Shown: piece by piece, positions 22,966-29,999 of the stretch
Layout: each line of letters starts with the position of its first letter
How positions within the stretch are numbered: the first letter of the stretch is position 1
Origin: Spirochaetota bacterium
GTDB lineage: Bacteria > Spirochaetota > Spirochaetia > Treponematales > UBA12059
Assembly (NCBI GenBank): GCA_026398615.1
Contig: JAPLSN010000014.1
Location: forward strand, 62,001-126,000
Length of the DNA stretch: 64,000 bases
Reading direction: 5' to 3'
Notes under the pieces: model-generated
Seen by the model: the letters and a program-made list of their open reading frames with translations, nothing else
Databases searched by the model: none
What the model was told of the DNA's origin: nothing
Position numbers and translations under genes: made by a program

Positions 22966-24156
22966 ATGCGTTCATTGTTGATAATCGAAAGCGATCCCCT
23001 GGAACTGAGGACGATTTCAGCCCTGATGGCCGAGGAGTACGAAATTTCCGGCGCGGGCGACACCCGTACCGCGGTGGGCTTGATGCGCCCCCGACGCTTC
23101 GATCTTGTCCTGCTGAACCTGGATCCCCGGGACGTGGACGCGGGATTCGCCGTCCTCTCTGCGGCGGCTACCCTCGACCCGGCCCCCGCGGTGGTCTGCG
23201 TCTCCGCCTGCGGGGATCCGGGGCTCATCGTCAGGGCCGGCCGCCACGGAGCCGCCGATTTTATCGTCAAACCCCACACCTTGCCCTTCCTCAAGAAAAA
23301 ACTCAGGGACGCGGCTCCGGTCGCACCATCCCGCACGGCCCGCGGCCGTGGATCGAAAGATGAACCTTCGGCCCTCATCGGGGACAGTGCCGCGATGCGC
23401 GAAACGCGGCGTCTGGTAGCCTTGTTCGGCCAGTACGACTTTCCGGTCCTCATCCTGGGGGAAAGCGGGACCGGCAAGGAGCTGGCCGCAAGGGAAATAC
23501 ACGCGCGGTCGAGCCGCGGCGCGAGTCACCTGGTGACGCTCAACTGCGGCGCCATACCGTCTCACCTGGCGGAAAGCGAACTCTTCGGAACCGAACGCGG
23601 CGCTTTCACGGGAGCCCTGTCGCGCGCGGGCGCATGGGAACGGGCGGACGGGGGCACGCTGTTCCTGGACGAGGTCGGCGACCTTGCGGAAGAAGTGCAA
23701 TCCAAGCTGCTCCGGGCGCTCGAGAACGGCGACATGACCAGGCTCGGCGGCTGCGTCCCGATGCGGAGCGACGTCCGCATCCTCGCGGCGACGAATGCGG
23801 ACATCGGTCCCGGCAGCCCTGCGTCCTTCCGCCCCGACCTGCTCTACCGGATGAACACCCTCACGATAACCCTGGCGCCCCTCCGCGAACGCCTGGAGGA
23901 CATACCGGCTATCGTGGAATTTTTCGCGATGGAATATTGCGGTGGAAAGGAAGTGGACGAAACGGGGCTGCGTGCGCTCCAGTCATACGCGTGGCCGGGA
24001 AACGTCCGCCAGCTCCGTAACACGCTCTGCCGGGCCGCCGTGAACGCCCACGACGACCCGGTGATCAGCGAGCGTCATATCCGCTTCGACCACCGGGAGG
24101 GCCGCGCCGAACGGCACTGGATGCCGGCCTCGCCGGCGTTCAGTCCACGACCTTGA
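22966..24156 (+). CDS. sigma-54 activator with pseudo-receiver and no DNA-binding domain
   Basis: A 396-residue NtrC-type protein. The N-terminal receiver-like domain (1-110) lacks the phosphoryl-accepting aspartate: the strand reads LVLLNLD, putting Asn51 in its place. The acidic pair region ESD (8-10) and a lysine (FIVKPH) remain. The AAA+ domain is intact, with Walker A GESGTGKE, the sigma-54-contacting GAFTGA loop, Walker B TLFLDEVGDL and the RVRE-like APLRERLEDIP. After the AAA+ lid (WPGNVRQLRNTL) it ends within about 35 residues, with no Fis-type helix-turn-helix. It probably activates sigma-54 without binding an enhancer and is not controlled by phosphorylation at the usual site. Its 3' end overlaps the convergent gene by 17 bp. 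Confidence 0.92.
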   Translation: MRSLLIIESDPLELRTISALMAEEYEISGAGDTRTAVGLMRPRRFDLVLLNLDPRDVDAGFAVLSAAATLDPAPAVVCVSACGDPGLIVRAGRHGAADFIVKPHTLPFLKKKLRDAAPVAPSRTARGRGSKDEPSALIGDSAAMRETRRLVALFGQYDFPVLILGESGTGKELAAREIHARSSRGASHLVTLNCGAIPSHLAESELFGTERGAFTGALSRAGAWERADGGTLFLDEVGDLAEEVQSKLLRALENGDMTRLGGCVPMRSDVRILAATNADIGPGSPASFRPDLLYRMNTLTITLAPLRERLEDIPAIVEFFAMEYCGGKEVDETGLRALQSYAWPGNVRQLRNTLCRAAVNAHDDPVISERHIRFDHREGRAERHWMPASPAFSPRP

Positions 24157-24595
24157 CCTTGAAACCTTTGAGCCAGGCGACGGCAGTTCCGTCCGGGCCG
24201 GGGCCTATCTTCGAGAAGCGCCCGACGGCGAGTATTCGGGATCCGGGTTTGGCCAGCCCGGACTTCCGGTCGAAGTACGAGGAAAAATCCTCGCCCGAGT
24301 ATTCGAGAAAGAGCCGGTAGGTCCTTACCTCCGCGGTGCCGATCCACTCTCCCGTGATCAACTCCACGGAGTACGACGAAACGCCGCCCGGGTTCTTAAA
24401 CACGGAGCCCACCGTCCCGACGAGGAGGACGAAACGGTCGGCTTTCGGCGCCGTCCCGGTTTCCACGGCCAGGGAGAATTCCTTGATCGTGGTGTCGAAA
24501 TCCACGAGGGCATCGAACGACACCGAAGCCGACTGGGCCGGCGCCGCGCCCGCGAGCGCGACAAGGCATGCAACCGTAAGGAAGGCGCGTTTCAT
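24140..24595 (-). CDS. small exported protein, OB-fold-like
   Basis: A 151-residue protein with a signal peptide cleaved near APAQS. The mature part is a run of beta strands (RFVLLVGTVGSVFKNP, YSVELITGEWIG, YRLFLEYSG, SRILAVGRFSKI) that looks like a single OB-type barrel. The ATG at 24595 is preceded by AGGAGGA with 8-base spacing; an upstream in-frame ATG lacks a site. Function unknown; the strand pattern resembles nucleic-acid or oligosaccharide binding OB folds only in general shape. Confidence 0.75.
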   Translation of the reverse strand: MKRAFLTVACLVALAGAAPAQSASVSFDALVDFDTTIKEFSLAVETGTAPKADRFVLLVGTVGSVFKNPGGVSSYSVELITGEWIGTAEVRTYRLFLEYSGEDFSSYFDRKSGLAKPGSRILAVGRFSKIGPGPDGTAVAWLKGFKVKVVD

Positions 24596-24650
24596 GGGCG
24601 GATCCTCCTGCAAGCATCTACTCTACTTCCGTCCCGGGGCGGGGTCAAGC

Positions 24651-25379
24651 TCAGGCGGGCCTGGAGGGAACGGCCCGGGCGAGAGCCCTGAAGGCCAGGG
24701 CTTCCAGCCGCTCGAGTTCCGGGCGGCTGGTGGCAGCGCGCGCGATGATCGACCGGAGGAGGACTTCCGCTTCGGGCCGGCCCGCGATCTTGAAGCAGCC
24801 GACCGACGCCATCCTCCCCGTGATCCTGCTGACGGCCGCGTCGATCTCCGACCGGGGCGCGAGCGTCGTCGAACCGGGCCGGGCTGCCCCTGGCGCCGTC
24901 CTCGCCAGCTCCCAGCAGGCCAGTTGCACGGCATGCGACAGGTTGAGCGACGGGAAATCATCCGATGTCGGTATATGCACCGCCACATCGCAGGCTTCCA
25001 GCTCGTCGCGGGAGAGGCCGCTCCGCTCGTTCCCGAAGACCAGGGCGATATTCCCCGGCGGCCGCGCCCATGCGTCGGTCGCGAAACGGTCCACGGGCGA
25101 CGAATCGTCCTTCCGCCTTCGCCCGCGGCGCCGGGTGAAACCCGCGACCAGGTCCGCGTCCCCGAGCGCGGCCGCAAGCGTATCGAAGCGCGCCGACCGC
25201 TCGTACAGGTCGAAGGCATGCACGGACAGCATGCGCACCCTTTCCTCGTCGATGGGGCCGCACGCGGCCAGGGACAGTCGGCTGAACCCCATGGTCTTCA
25301 TGGCGCGGCACACGGAGCCGATGTTGCCGCTCTCCCCGGCACCGCAGAGCACGACCGTGAAACGGTTGAAATCGGACAT
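24651..25379 (-). CDS. trmJ: TrmJ/SpoU-family RNA 2'-O-methyltransferase
   Basis: A 242-residue SPOUT methyltransferase. The SpoU motifs are clear: motif 1 SGNIGSVCRAMKTMG, motif 2 ALVFGNERSGLS and motif 3 IPTSDDFPSLNLSHAVQ. Together with the C-terminal helical extension this points to TrmJ/LasT-type enzymes, which methylate the ribose at position 32 of tRNAs. The substrate is inferred, not certain. The ATG has no ribosome site; an extended -10 promoter ends 7 bases before it. Confidence 0.9.
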   Translation of the reverse strand: MSDFNRFTVVLCGAGESGNIGSVCRAMKTMGFSRLSLAACGPIDEERVRMLSVHAFDLYERSARFDTLAAALGDADLVAGFTRRRGRRRKDDSSPVDRFATDAWARPPGNIALVFGNERSGLSRDELEACDVAVHIPTSDDFPSLNLSHAVQLACWELARTAPGAARPGSTTLAPRSEIDAAVSRITGRMASVGCFKIAGRPEAEVLLRSIIARAATSRPELERLEALAFRALARAVPSRPA

Positions 25380-25386
25380 GGACGCG

Positions 25387-25392
25387 ATGATA
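25387..25392 (-). promoter_or_regulatory. extended -10 promoter of trmJ-like gene, leaderless type
   Basis: On the minus strand TGGTATCAT gives an extended -10 (TATCAT at 25387-25392), with 7 bases to the ATG. No good -35 is seen. Confidence 0.5.
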
Positions 25393-25430
25393 CCAGAAAA
25401 CGCAATTTCACGGATCAGGCAAGAAACTCC

Positions 25431-25459
25431 TTTACACGGAGATGTCCCCGGATTAGTCT
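25431..25459 (+). promoter_or_regulatory. sigma-70 promoter of the SDR gene, leaderless type
   Basis: TTTACA (25431-25436), a 17-bp spacer and TAGTCT (25454-25459), with 7 bases to the ATG. Confidence 0.6.
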
Positions 25460-25466
25460 ACAAATC

Positions 25467-26207
25467 ATGGACGACGCACATCGCCTCGCCGGCAGGCGGG
25501 CATTCGTGCTCGGGGGCACGGGCGGCATCGGATTCCGGGTAGCTTCGGCCCTTGCGGGATTCGGTGCTTCCCTCGACCTGCACGGAGGAAGCGCAGAAGG
25601 CCTGGAACGGGCCCTCGCGTCGCTGCAAGCCGCGGGAGCCGAGGCTTCGGGAACCGCAGGCCGGATCGCGTCGATGGCGGACGCCTCCTTCGCCTGGGAA
25701 CGGGCGGGACGGGCCGACATCCTCGTGTGCGCCTTCGGTCCTTTCCTGCAGAAACCGCTCCATGAAACCATGCCCGAAGAATGGAAGCTCGTCGCGGATC
25801 TGGACTTGGCCCTGCCGGGCGCCCTTGTCTCCACCGCCATCGCCGGCATGAGAACCCGCGGGTTCGGCCGTATCGCGCTCTTCGGCGGTACGCGCACGGA
25901 CGGCATCCGGGGCTTCCGCACCAACGCGGCGTATGCCGCGGTAAAAACCGGACTCTCCTCCCTCGCCAAGTCGGTGGCTGCCGTATACGCGGCGGAAGGG
26001 ATCGCCGCGCTTACCATCTGTCCCGGGTTCGTCGACACGGAATATCTCGATGAAGGATTGAGAGCCGACTTGGCGTCGCGCTCCCCCAGAGGCAGGCTTG
26101 TACCGGCGCAGGGCATTGCCGAACTCGTGGCCCGGCTCCTGGCGGACGGGGATGCGCTCTGGAACGGCTCGGTTCTGAACGCGGACGACGGCCTGATATC
26201 ATGGTAA
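25467..26207 (+). CDS. short-chain dehydrogenase/reductase
   Basis: A 246-residue classical SDR. The Rossmann nucleotide-binding loop GGTGGIG is at residues 16-22, and the catalytic pair is in AAYAAVKTG. The usual catalytic serine about 13 residues before the tyrosine is not evident: the strand reads IALFGGTRTDGIRG, with Thr/Gly instead. NAD(P)-dependent oxidoreductase; substrate unknown. The ATG follows a -10 box after 7 bases with no ribosome site. The closing ICPGFVDTEYL is typical of the family. Confidence 0.88.
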   Translation: MDDAHRLAGRRAFVLGGTGGIGFRVASALAGFGASLDLHGGSAEGLERALASLQAAGAEASGTAGRIASMADASFAWERAGRADILVCAFGPFLQKPLHETMPEEWKLVADLDLALPGALVSTAIAGMRTRGFGRIALFGGTRTDGIRGFRTNAAYAAVKTGLSSLAKSVAAVYAAEGIAALTICPGFVDTEYLDEGLRADLASRSPRGRLVPAQGIAELVARLLADGDALWNGSVLNADDGLISW

Positions 26208-26336
26208 GCCTGCGGCCGGACTGGAATCGGCGTTTAGTCGGTCCGTTGTACTGGAAAAGGCGCTGGAATTTGCCGATAGTACGAGCAGGATTCCGTTTCG
26301 ACCATACCCGTAGCCGTCGATCGCGCGGCGATTGAC

Positions 26337-26365
26337 TTGACATGGTGCATGTTGTGTACTAGGGT
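26337..26365 (+). promoter_or_regulatory. sigma-70 promoter of the STAS-PspA operon
   Basis: A perfect -35 TTGACA (26337-26342), a 17-bp spacer and TAGGGT (26360-26365). The leader is about 40 bases and ends in GAGGAG before the ATG. The rest of 26208-26336 shows nothing recognisable. Confidence 0.65.
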
Positions 26366-26411
26366 TTAAAAACTTGCGGGAGCGTCCCAAGCGTGGAGTA
26401 CGAGGAGTACT

Positions 26412-26984
26412 ATGAACAATAATGATATCGTTCCGGGTTTTGACGACGAAAAGGACGATAGCCTTAAGATTCGGCTCCAGCGGCTGGATCAGGATGAAAG
26501 CGGGCGCAAGAAGGTCGATAATTGCCTGGCTCTTTACCTGACCGGCTATATCGATACCTACAATTCCAATTTCTTCCAGAAACGCATCGGGAAAGCCATC
26601 GAATCCGGATTCATGCGCCTCATTTTCAACTGCTCCGGCCTCAATTACGTTTCCTCGACGGGCATCGGTTCCTTTACTGCCTTCCTCAAGTCGGTCAAAC
26701 CCCGCGGAGGGGACATCGTCCTCCTGGAAATCCAGCCTAAAGTATACGAAGTTTTCCAGTTGCTCGGATTTTCCCAGTTTTTCAATATCAAGGACAACCT
26801 CGACGACGCGGTCAACTTCTTCCAGCAGGGCGACCAGACGGCATCGCAGTCTATCTTCCCGAAGATTTTCTCCTGCCCGATCTGCAACAAGAAGCTCAAA
26901 GCCGCGAAACCGGGTCGGTTCAGATGCTCGGAATGCAAGACAATCCTCGCCATCGACGCATCGGGACAGGTCTTCCTCGGATAA
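26412..26984 (+). CDS. STAS-domain anti-sigma antagonist fused to a zinc ribbon
   Basis: A 190-residue protein. Residues about 35-140 form a STAS domain with the SSTGIGSF motif, whose serine is the phosphorylation site in SpoIIAA/RsbV-type antagonists. Residues about 155-182 form a four-cysteine zinc ribbon (CPIC and CSEC). STAS proteins bind anti-sigma factor kinases in partner-switching cascades; no kinase or sigma factor gene is adjacent. The ATG has a GAGGAG site. First gene of an operon with YbjN-like, PspA and winged-helix genes. The ribbon is unusual in general antagonists and may anchor the protein to a partner or to RNA. Confidence 0.9.
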   Translation: MNNNDIVPGFDDEKDDSLKIRLQRLDQDESGRKKVDNCLALYLTGYIDTYNSNFFQKRIGKAIESGFMRLIFNCSGLNYVSSTGIGSFTAFLKSVKPRGGDIVLLEIQPKVYEVFQLLGFSQFFNIKDNLDDAVNFFQQGDQTASQSIFPKIFSCPICNKKLKAAKPGRFRCSECKTILAIDASGQVFLG

Positions 26985-27036
26985 TCGTTCCGTCGGAACG
27001 TATCCACTTTCGCCTGACGAGGAAAACGGAGGGAGC

Positions 27037-27420
27037 ATGAACGGGCTTAACAAGATCGAGCAGTACCTGATCGAACTGAAGATCGAGTACCAGGAAATCG
27101 CGACCGGGACGTTTCTCATCAACGATCGCAGTCGTGGACTCGTGCAGGTCGTCGCGGCATACGACGATCCCATCGTCATCGTGCGAGCCAAGGCCATGGA
27201 AGTGCCCAAGGAAAGGAAACTCGAACTTTTCGAAACGCTCTTGAGGTTGAACGCCGACGACCTGACGCACGGGGCGTACGCGATCGAGAAAAATGAAGTA
27301 ATTCTCGTCGATACCCTCGAGTACGCGACAATGGACCGCACCGAGTTCGAAGCCAGTCTCGATTCCCTCGGCTTTGCCCTCGGAAAACACTATACTACCT
27401 TGGGCGCATACCGCTCCTGA
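27037..27420 (+). CDS. YbjN/CesT-like small chaperone-fold protein
   Basis: A 127-residue protein with an amphipathic N-terminal helix (LNKIEQYLIELKIEYQEI), a beta-meander (TFLINDRS, VQVVAAYDDPIVIVRAKAM) and a C-terminal helix pair. This matches the fold of YbjN and type III secretion chaperones (CesT/Tir). No secretion genes are near. It is 52 bases after the STAS gene and 19 bases before pspA. The co-operonic position suggests a role in the same envelope-stress response. Confidence 0.75.
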   Translation: MNGLNKIEQYLIELKIEYQEIATGTFLINDRSRGLVQVVAAYDDPIVIVRAKAMEVPKERKLELFETLLRLNADDLTHGAYAIEKNEVILVDTLEYATMDRTEFEASLDSLGFALGKHYTTLGAYRS

Positions 27421-27439
27421 AAGATCGAGGAGGCATCGA

Positions 27440-28153
27440 ATGGGACTTTTCGACAGGATCAAGACCCTGCTTTCTTCCAACATAAACGATCTCATCTCGA
27501 AGGCTGAGAACCCCGAGAAGATGCTCAACCAGCTGATCCTCGATATGAACACCCAGATGGTCGAGTCCAAGAAAGCCGTGGCCATGTCCATCGCCGACGA
27601 AAAAAAGATCGAGCGCGAACTGCTCACCCAGAAACAGCAGTCCGAGGATTGGGAGAAAAAAGCCGTGATCGCGGTGAAAGCCAACCGTGACGACCTGGCC
27701 AAGGAAGCGCTCGTCCGCAAGCAGGAATTCGACAATTACTACGGCCAGCTCAAACCCCAGTGGGACGCCCAGAAGGCCTCGGTCGAAAAGCTGAAGGATG
27801 CCCTCCGCCAGCTCCAGAACAAGATCGACGAAGCCTCCCGCAAGAAGAACATCCTGGTCGCCCGCGCCAAGCGCGCCGAAGCCCAGGAACAGATTTCCAA
27901 GACCCTCACGAACATGTCCGGCAATACAAGCGCATTCGACACCTTCGACCGCATGGCCAAGAAAGTGGACGAACTCGAAGCCCGCGCCGAGGCCTCGGTC
28001 GAACTCGAGGACCTCAGCGCCAATACGAGCCTCGAGAAGGAATTCCAGAAACTGGAATCTTCCGGAGCGGGAGCTGACAGCCTCCTCGAGGAGCTCAAGT
28101 CCAAGATGCTGACCCAGGACGCGGGGACGCCGCCCGGCGAACCCAATCCGTGA
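27440..28153 (+). CDS. pspA: phage-shock protein A (PspA/IM30 family)
   Basis: A 237-residue, almost wholly helical coiled-coil protein with the PspA opening MGLFDRIKTLLSSNINDLISKAENPEKML (amphipathic membrane-binding helix, then the ENPEKM signature). Family members polymerise into rods on the inner membrane and limit proton leakage under stress. Length fits the family (220-240). The ATG at 27440 has a GAGGAGG site. Its stop overlaps the GTG of the next gene (GTGA), so the two are coupled. Confidence 0.95.
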   Translation: MGLFDRIKTLLSSNINDLISKAENPEKMLNQLILDMNTQMVESKKAVAMSIADEKKIERELLTQKQQSEDWEKKAVIAVKANRDDLAKEALVRKQEFDNYYGQLKPQWDAQKASVEKLKDALRQLQNKIDEASRKKNILVARAKRAEAQEQISKTLTNMSGNTSAFDTFDRMAKKVDELEARAEASVELEDLSANTSLEKEFQKLESSGAGADSLLEELKSKMLTQDAGTPPGEPNP

Positions 28154-28770
28154 CGATCGAGATCGTCGGGACGCGAATCAACGATCCAGACGGGAAGGAG
28201 CCTTCGGGTTCCTTCCCTTTTTTTTATGCCCGCACTGAAAACCCGAGCTGGAACGCCGACGTCGATCTGTTCGTCATCCCGGTCGGGATGATCGCGGAAC
28301 TTGACTCCGTTCCAGGCTTGGACGCCCCGGTATTCGCGTACGGGAAAGCCGAGAGTCTCGAGTACGCGTTCGCATCGGGGTGCATGGATTACCTCCGCGA
28401 GCCCTGGACCAGGGAGGAGCTGGAATCCCGGGCCCGAGCCCGCTTCTTGATCGCGTTACGCGGCGTTTCCGGCAGGGTCCAGGCGACGCCCGATGGACTC
28501 TCGGGTCCGGGCGGAAAGGTTCCGCTGACGACGGGCGAGTGGAAAACACTCCGCCTGCTCCTCGCCAACAGGACCAATTCGGTGCCCAGGGATGCCATTG
28601 CGCGCTTGCTTGGAGCGGCGACCGAGACTGGTAGTCGGGCTGTCGAGATGACTATTTCGAGGCTGCGACGCAAGTTACGCACGGCCGCCGGCTCCCCTTC
28701 CTGGCGCGCCATTCGCTGCGGCCGGAAACGAGGATACCGGCTTGTGGAACAAGTTGTGGATAACTTTTGA
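28150..28770 (+). CDS. OmpR-type winged-helix regulator with degenerate receiver
   Basis: A 206-residue protein. The C-terminal part (about 110-205) is an OmpR/PhoB-type winged helix, with LTTGEWKTLRLLLANRTNSVPRDAIARLL, VEMTISRLRRKLR and the wing GYRLVE. The N-terminal 100 residues are the size of a receiver but have no clear phospho-accepting aspartate in the expected strand (DLFVIPVGMI). It starts at a GTG overlapping the pspA stop, so PspA and this regulator are made together. It probably controls this operon or other envelope genes (inference). DnaA-box-like sequence lies at its 3' end. Confidence 0.85.
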   Translation: MTIEIVGTRINDPDGKEPSGSFPFFYARTENPSWNADVDLFVIPVGMIAELDSVPGLDAPVFAYGKAESLEYAFASGCMDYLREPWTREELESRARARFLIALRGVSGRVQATPDGLSGPGGKVPLTTGEWKTLRLLLANRTNSVPRDAIARLLGAATETGSRAVEMTISRLRRKLRTAAGSPSWRAIRCGRKRGYRLVEQVVDNF

Positions 28771-29029
28771 TCATGAAACTTTTCTTCTATTTCACGAACA
28801 ACAATACTGCTCAAGAGACAGTTATTCGGAAGCCAATGCTTGACGCCCTTGTAGTAGTGTCTAGTAATTACTTACATTGAATAAAATTATTCATCGACAC
28901 TACCGATGCTGCATCGTAACCCCCGTCGTTCCGCAAGCGTGCAGTTCCAACTTCGGAGGCAGTTTAGTAAAATACTTCCTCCATTGCTTGTGGATAAACT
29001 GTTGATGAGTACCAAAAACCTGTGGATTC
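28755..29029 (+). other. AT-rich intergenic region with DnaA-box-like 9-mers
   Basis: This covers the 327-base gap 28771-29097 and the end of the preceding gene. Two exact TGTGGATAA sequences (28755-28763, 28989-28997) and one partial TGTGGATTC (29021-29029) point the same way. Between them is a markedly AT-rich stretch (about 28862-28895) inside an inverted repeat (GTAGTGTC 28854-28861 with GACACTAC 28896-28903) that itself contains a 7-bp stem (28878-28884 with 28887-28893). This resembles an origin or a DnaA-controlled site, but no dnaA or dnaN gene is adjacent. Confidence 0.5.
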
Positions 29030-29061
29030 CCATGTCCCCGTGACAGGTTCGGGACCGTTTC

Positions 29062-29090
29062 TTGCAAACGAAGCAGTCGCATGCTAGATT
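29062..29090 (+). promoter_or_regulatory. sigma-70 promoter of the 29098 membrane operon, leaderless type
   Basis: TTGCAA (29062-29067), a 17-bp spacer and TAGATT (29085-29090), with 7 bases to the ATG. Confidence 0.7.
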
Positions 29091-29097
29091 GGAGCCG

Positions 29098-29997
29098 ATG
29101 AAAGCGGCACTGTACGTCATTGGCCGTTTCTGGCTCGATTTTATCCTCTGGTTGCTGGCCTTGACGGTCGCCTCCTTCATATTCAATGCCATCCGGTCCG
29201 ATGTTTCCATCCTGACCCTTCCGGCGTCCGCCGCATCGGTCGCGTTGTACGCATTCGCCGCCACCCTGTTGTTTTCCTTCCCCCGGGCTACCCGCCTCCT
29301 TTCCAACCGTCCCCTCGGGTATCTCATCCTGTTCCTGGCCTCTTCCGTCGTCATGTCGGGATTCGCGTTCCTCCTGCCTTTCCTGCCCCCCACGGTCACT
29401 TCTCCCGTCAATGTTCGCCAGCTGCCGACGGACGCCGTCGTTCCGCTCATCGACGGGGACATCTTCATCGGCTCCGCGAGGGACGGCACCGCGAAAAACG
29501 TGATCCTGTTCCGACCCGGCGCTGCGCCGTCCGCGATCTCCCGCCATGCATCCGTCCCCCTGAGCGCGGATGGACGTTCGGTCATCATCGACGGCGTATC
29601 CTATACGCCCTACCTGCCACCTCCGGATCCGCAACCCCCGGTCCTGCATGCCCTTGATTACGAGGGAACCCGCGCGAGGCTCCTGGAGCTGGCCGGCTCA
29701 GGTCTTGCGGAGCGCCTGGCTTTCGCGCTCGCCGTCACCCTCGCCTTCGTCTTCCTCTGGCCGCTTTCGCGCACCGGAGCCTGGCCCATCGTTTCGTTCT
29801 GCGCTTCCTTCGCGGCCGCCGCCGGTGTCTTCGCCCTGCTCGCGCTCCTGTCATCCGATTCGCCGGGGGCCCTGCTCGCCTATGCCGACCTGAAGCTTGC
29901 GCCGTCCTGGATACTGCTCGGAGGCTGCGGGGCCTTCTCGTTCATCCTCGCGCTCTTCGACCTGATCTTCCTCAGGTCGCCCAAGGGCGGGCGTTGA
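29098..29997 (+). CDS. multi-pass membrane protein, unknown
   Basis: A 299-residue protein with three N-terminal helices (about 10-32, 45-62, 75-97), an extracytoplasmic beta-rich domain (about 100-200, with VPLIDGDIFIGSARDG) and three C-terminal helices. The layout of helices flanking a periplasmic domain is reminiscent of half of an Lpt permease, but the sequence is not clearly of that family. It is directly followed by the TPR membrane protein; its TGA overlaps a possible TTG start of that gene. Confidence 0.8.
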   Translation: MKAALYVIGRFWLDFILWLLALTVASFIFNAIRSDVSILTLPASAASVALYAFAATLLFSFPRATRLLSNRPLGYLILFLASSVVMSGFAFLLPFLPPTVTSPVNVRQLPTDAVVPLIDGDIFIGSARDGTAKNVILFRPGAAPSAISRHASVPLSADGRSVIIDGVSYTPYLPPPDPQPPVLHALDYEGTRARLLELAGSGLAERLAFALAVTLAFVFLWPLSRTGAWPIVSFCASFAAAAGVFALLALLSSDSPGALLAYADLKLAPSWILLGGCGAFSFILALFDLIFLRSPKGGR

Positions 29998-29999
29998 CC

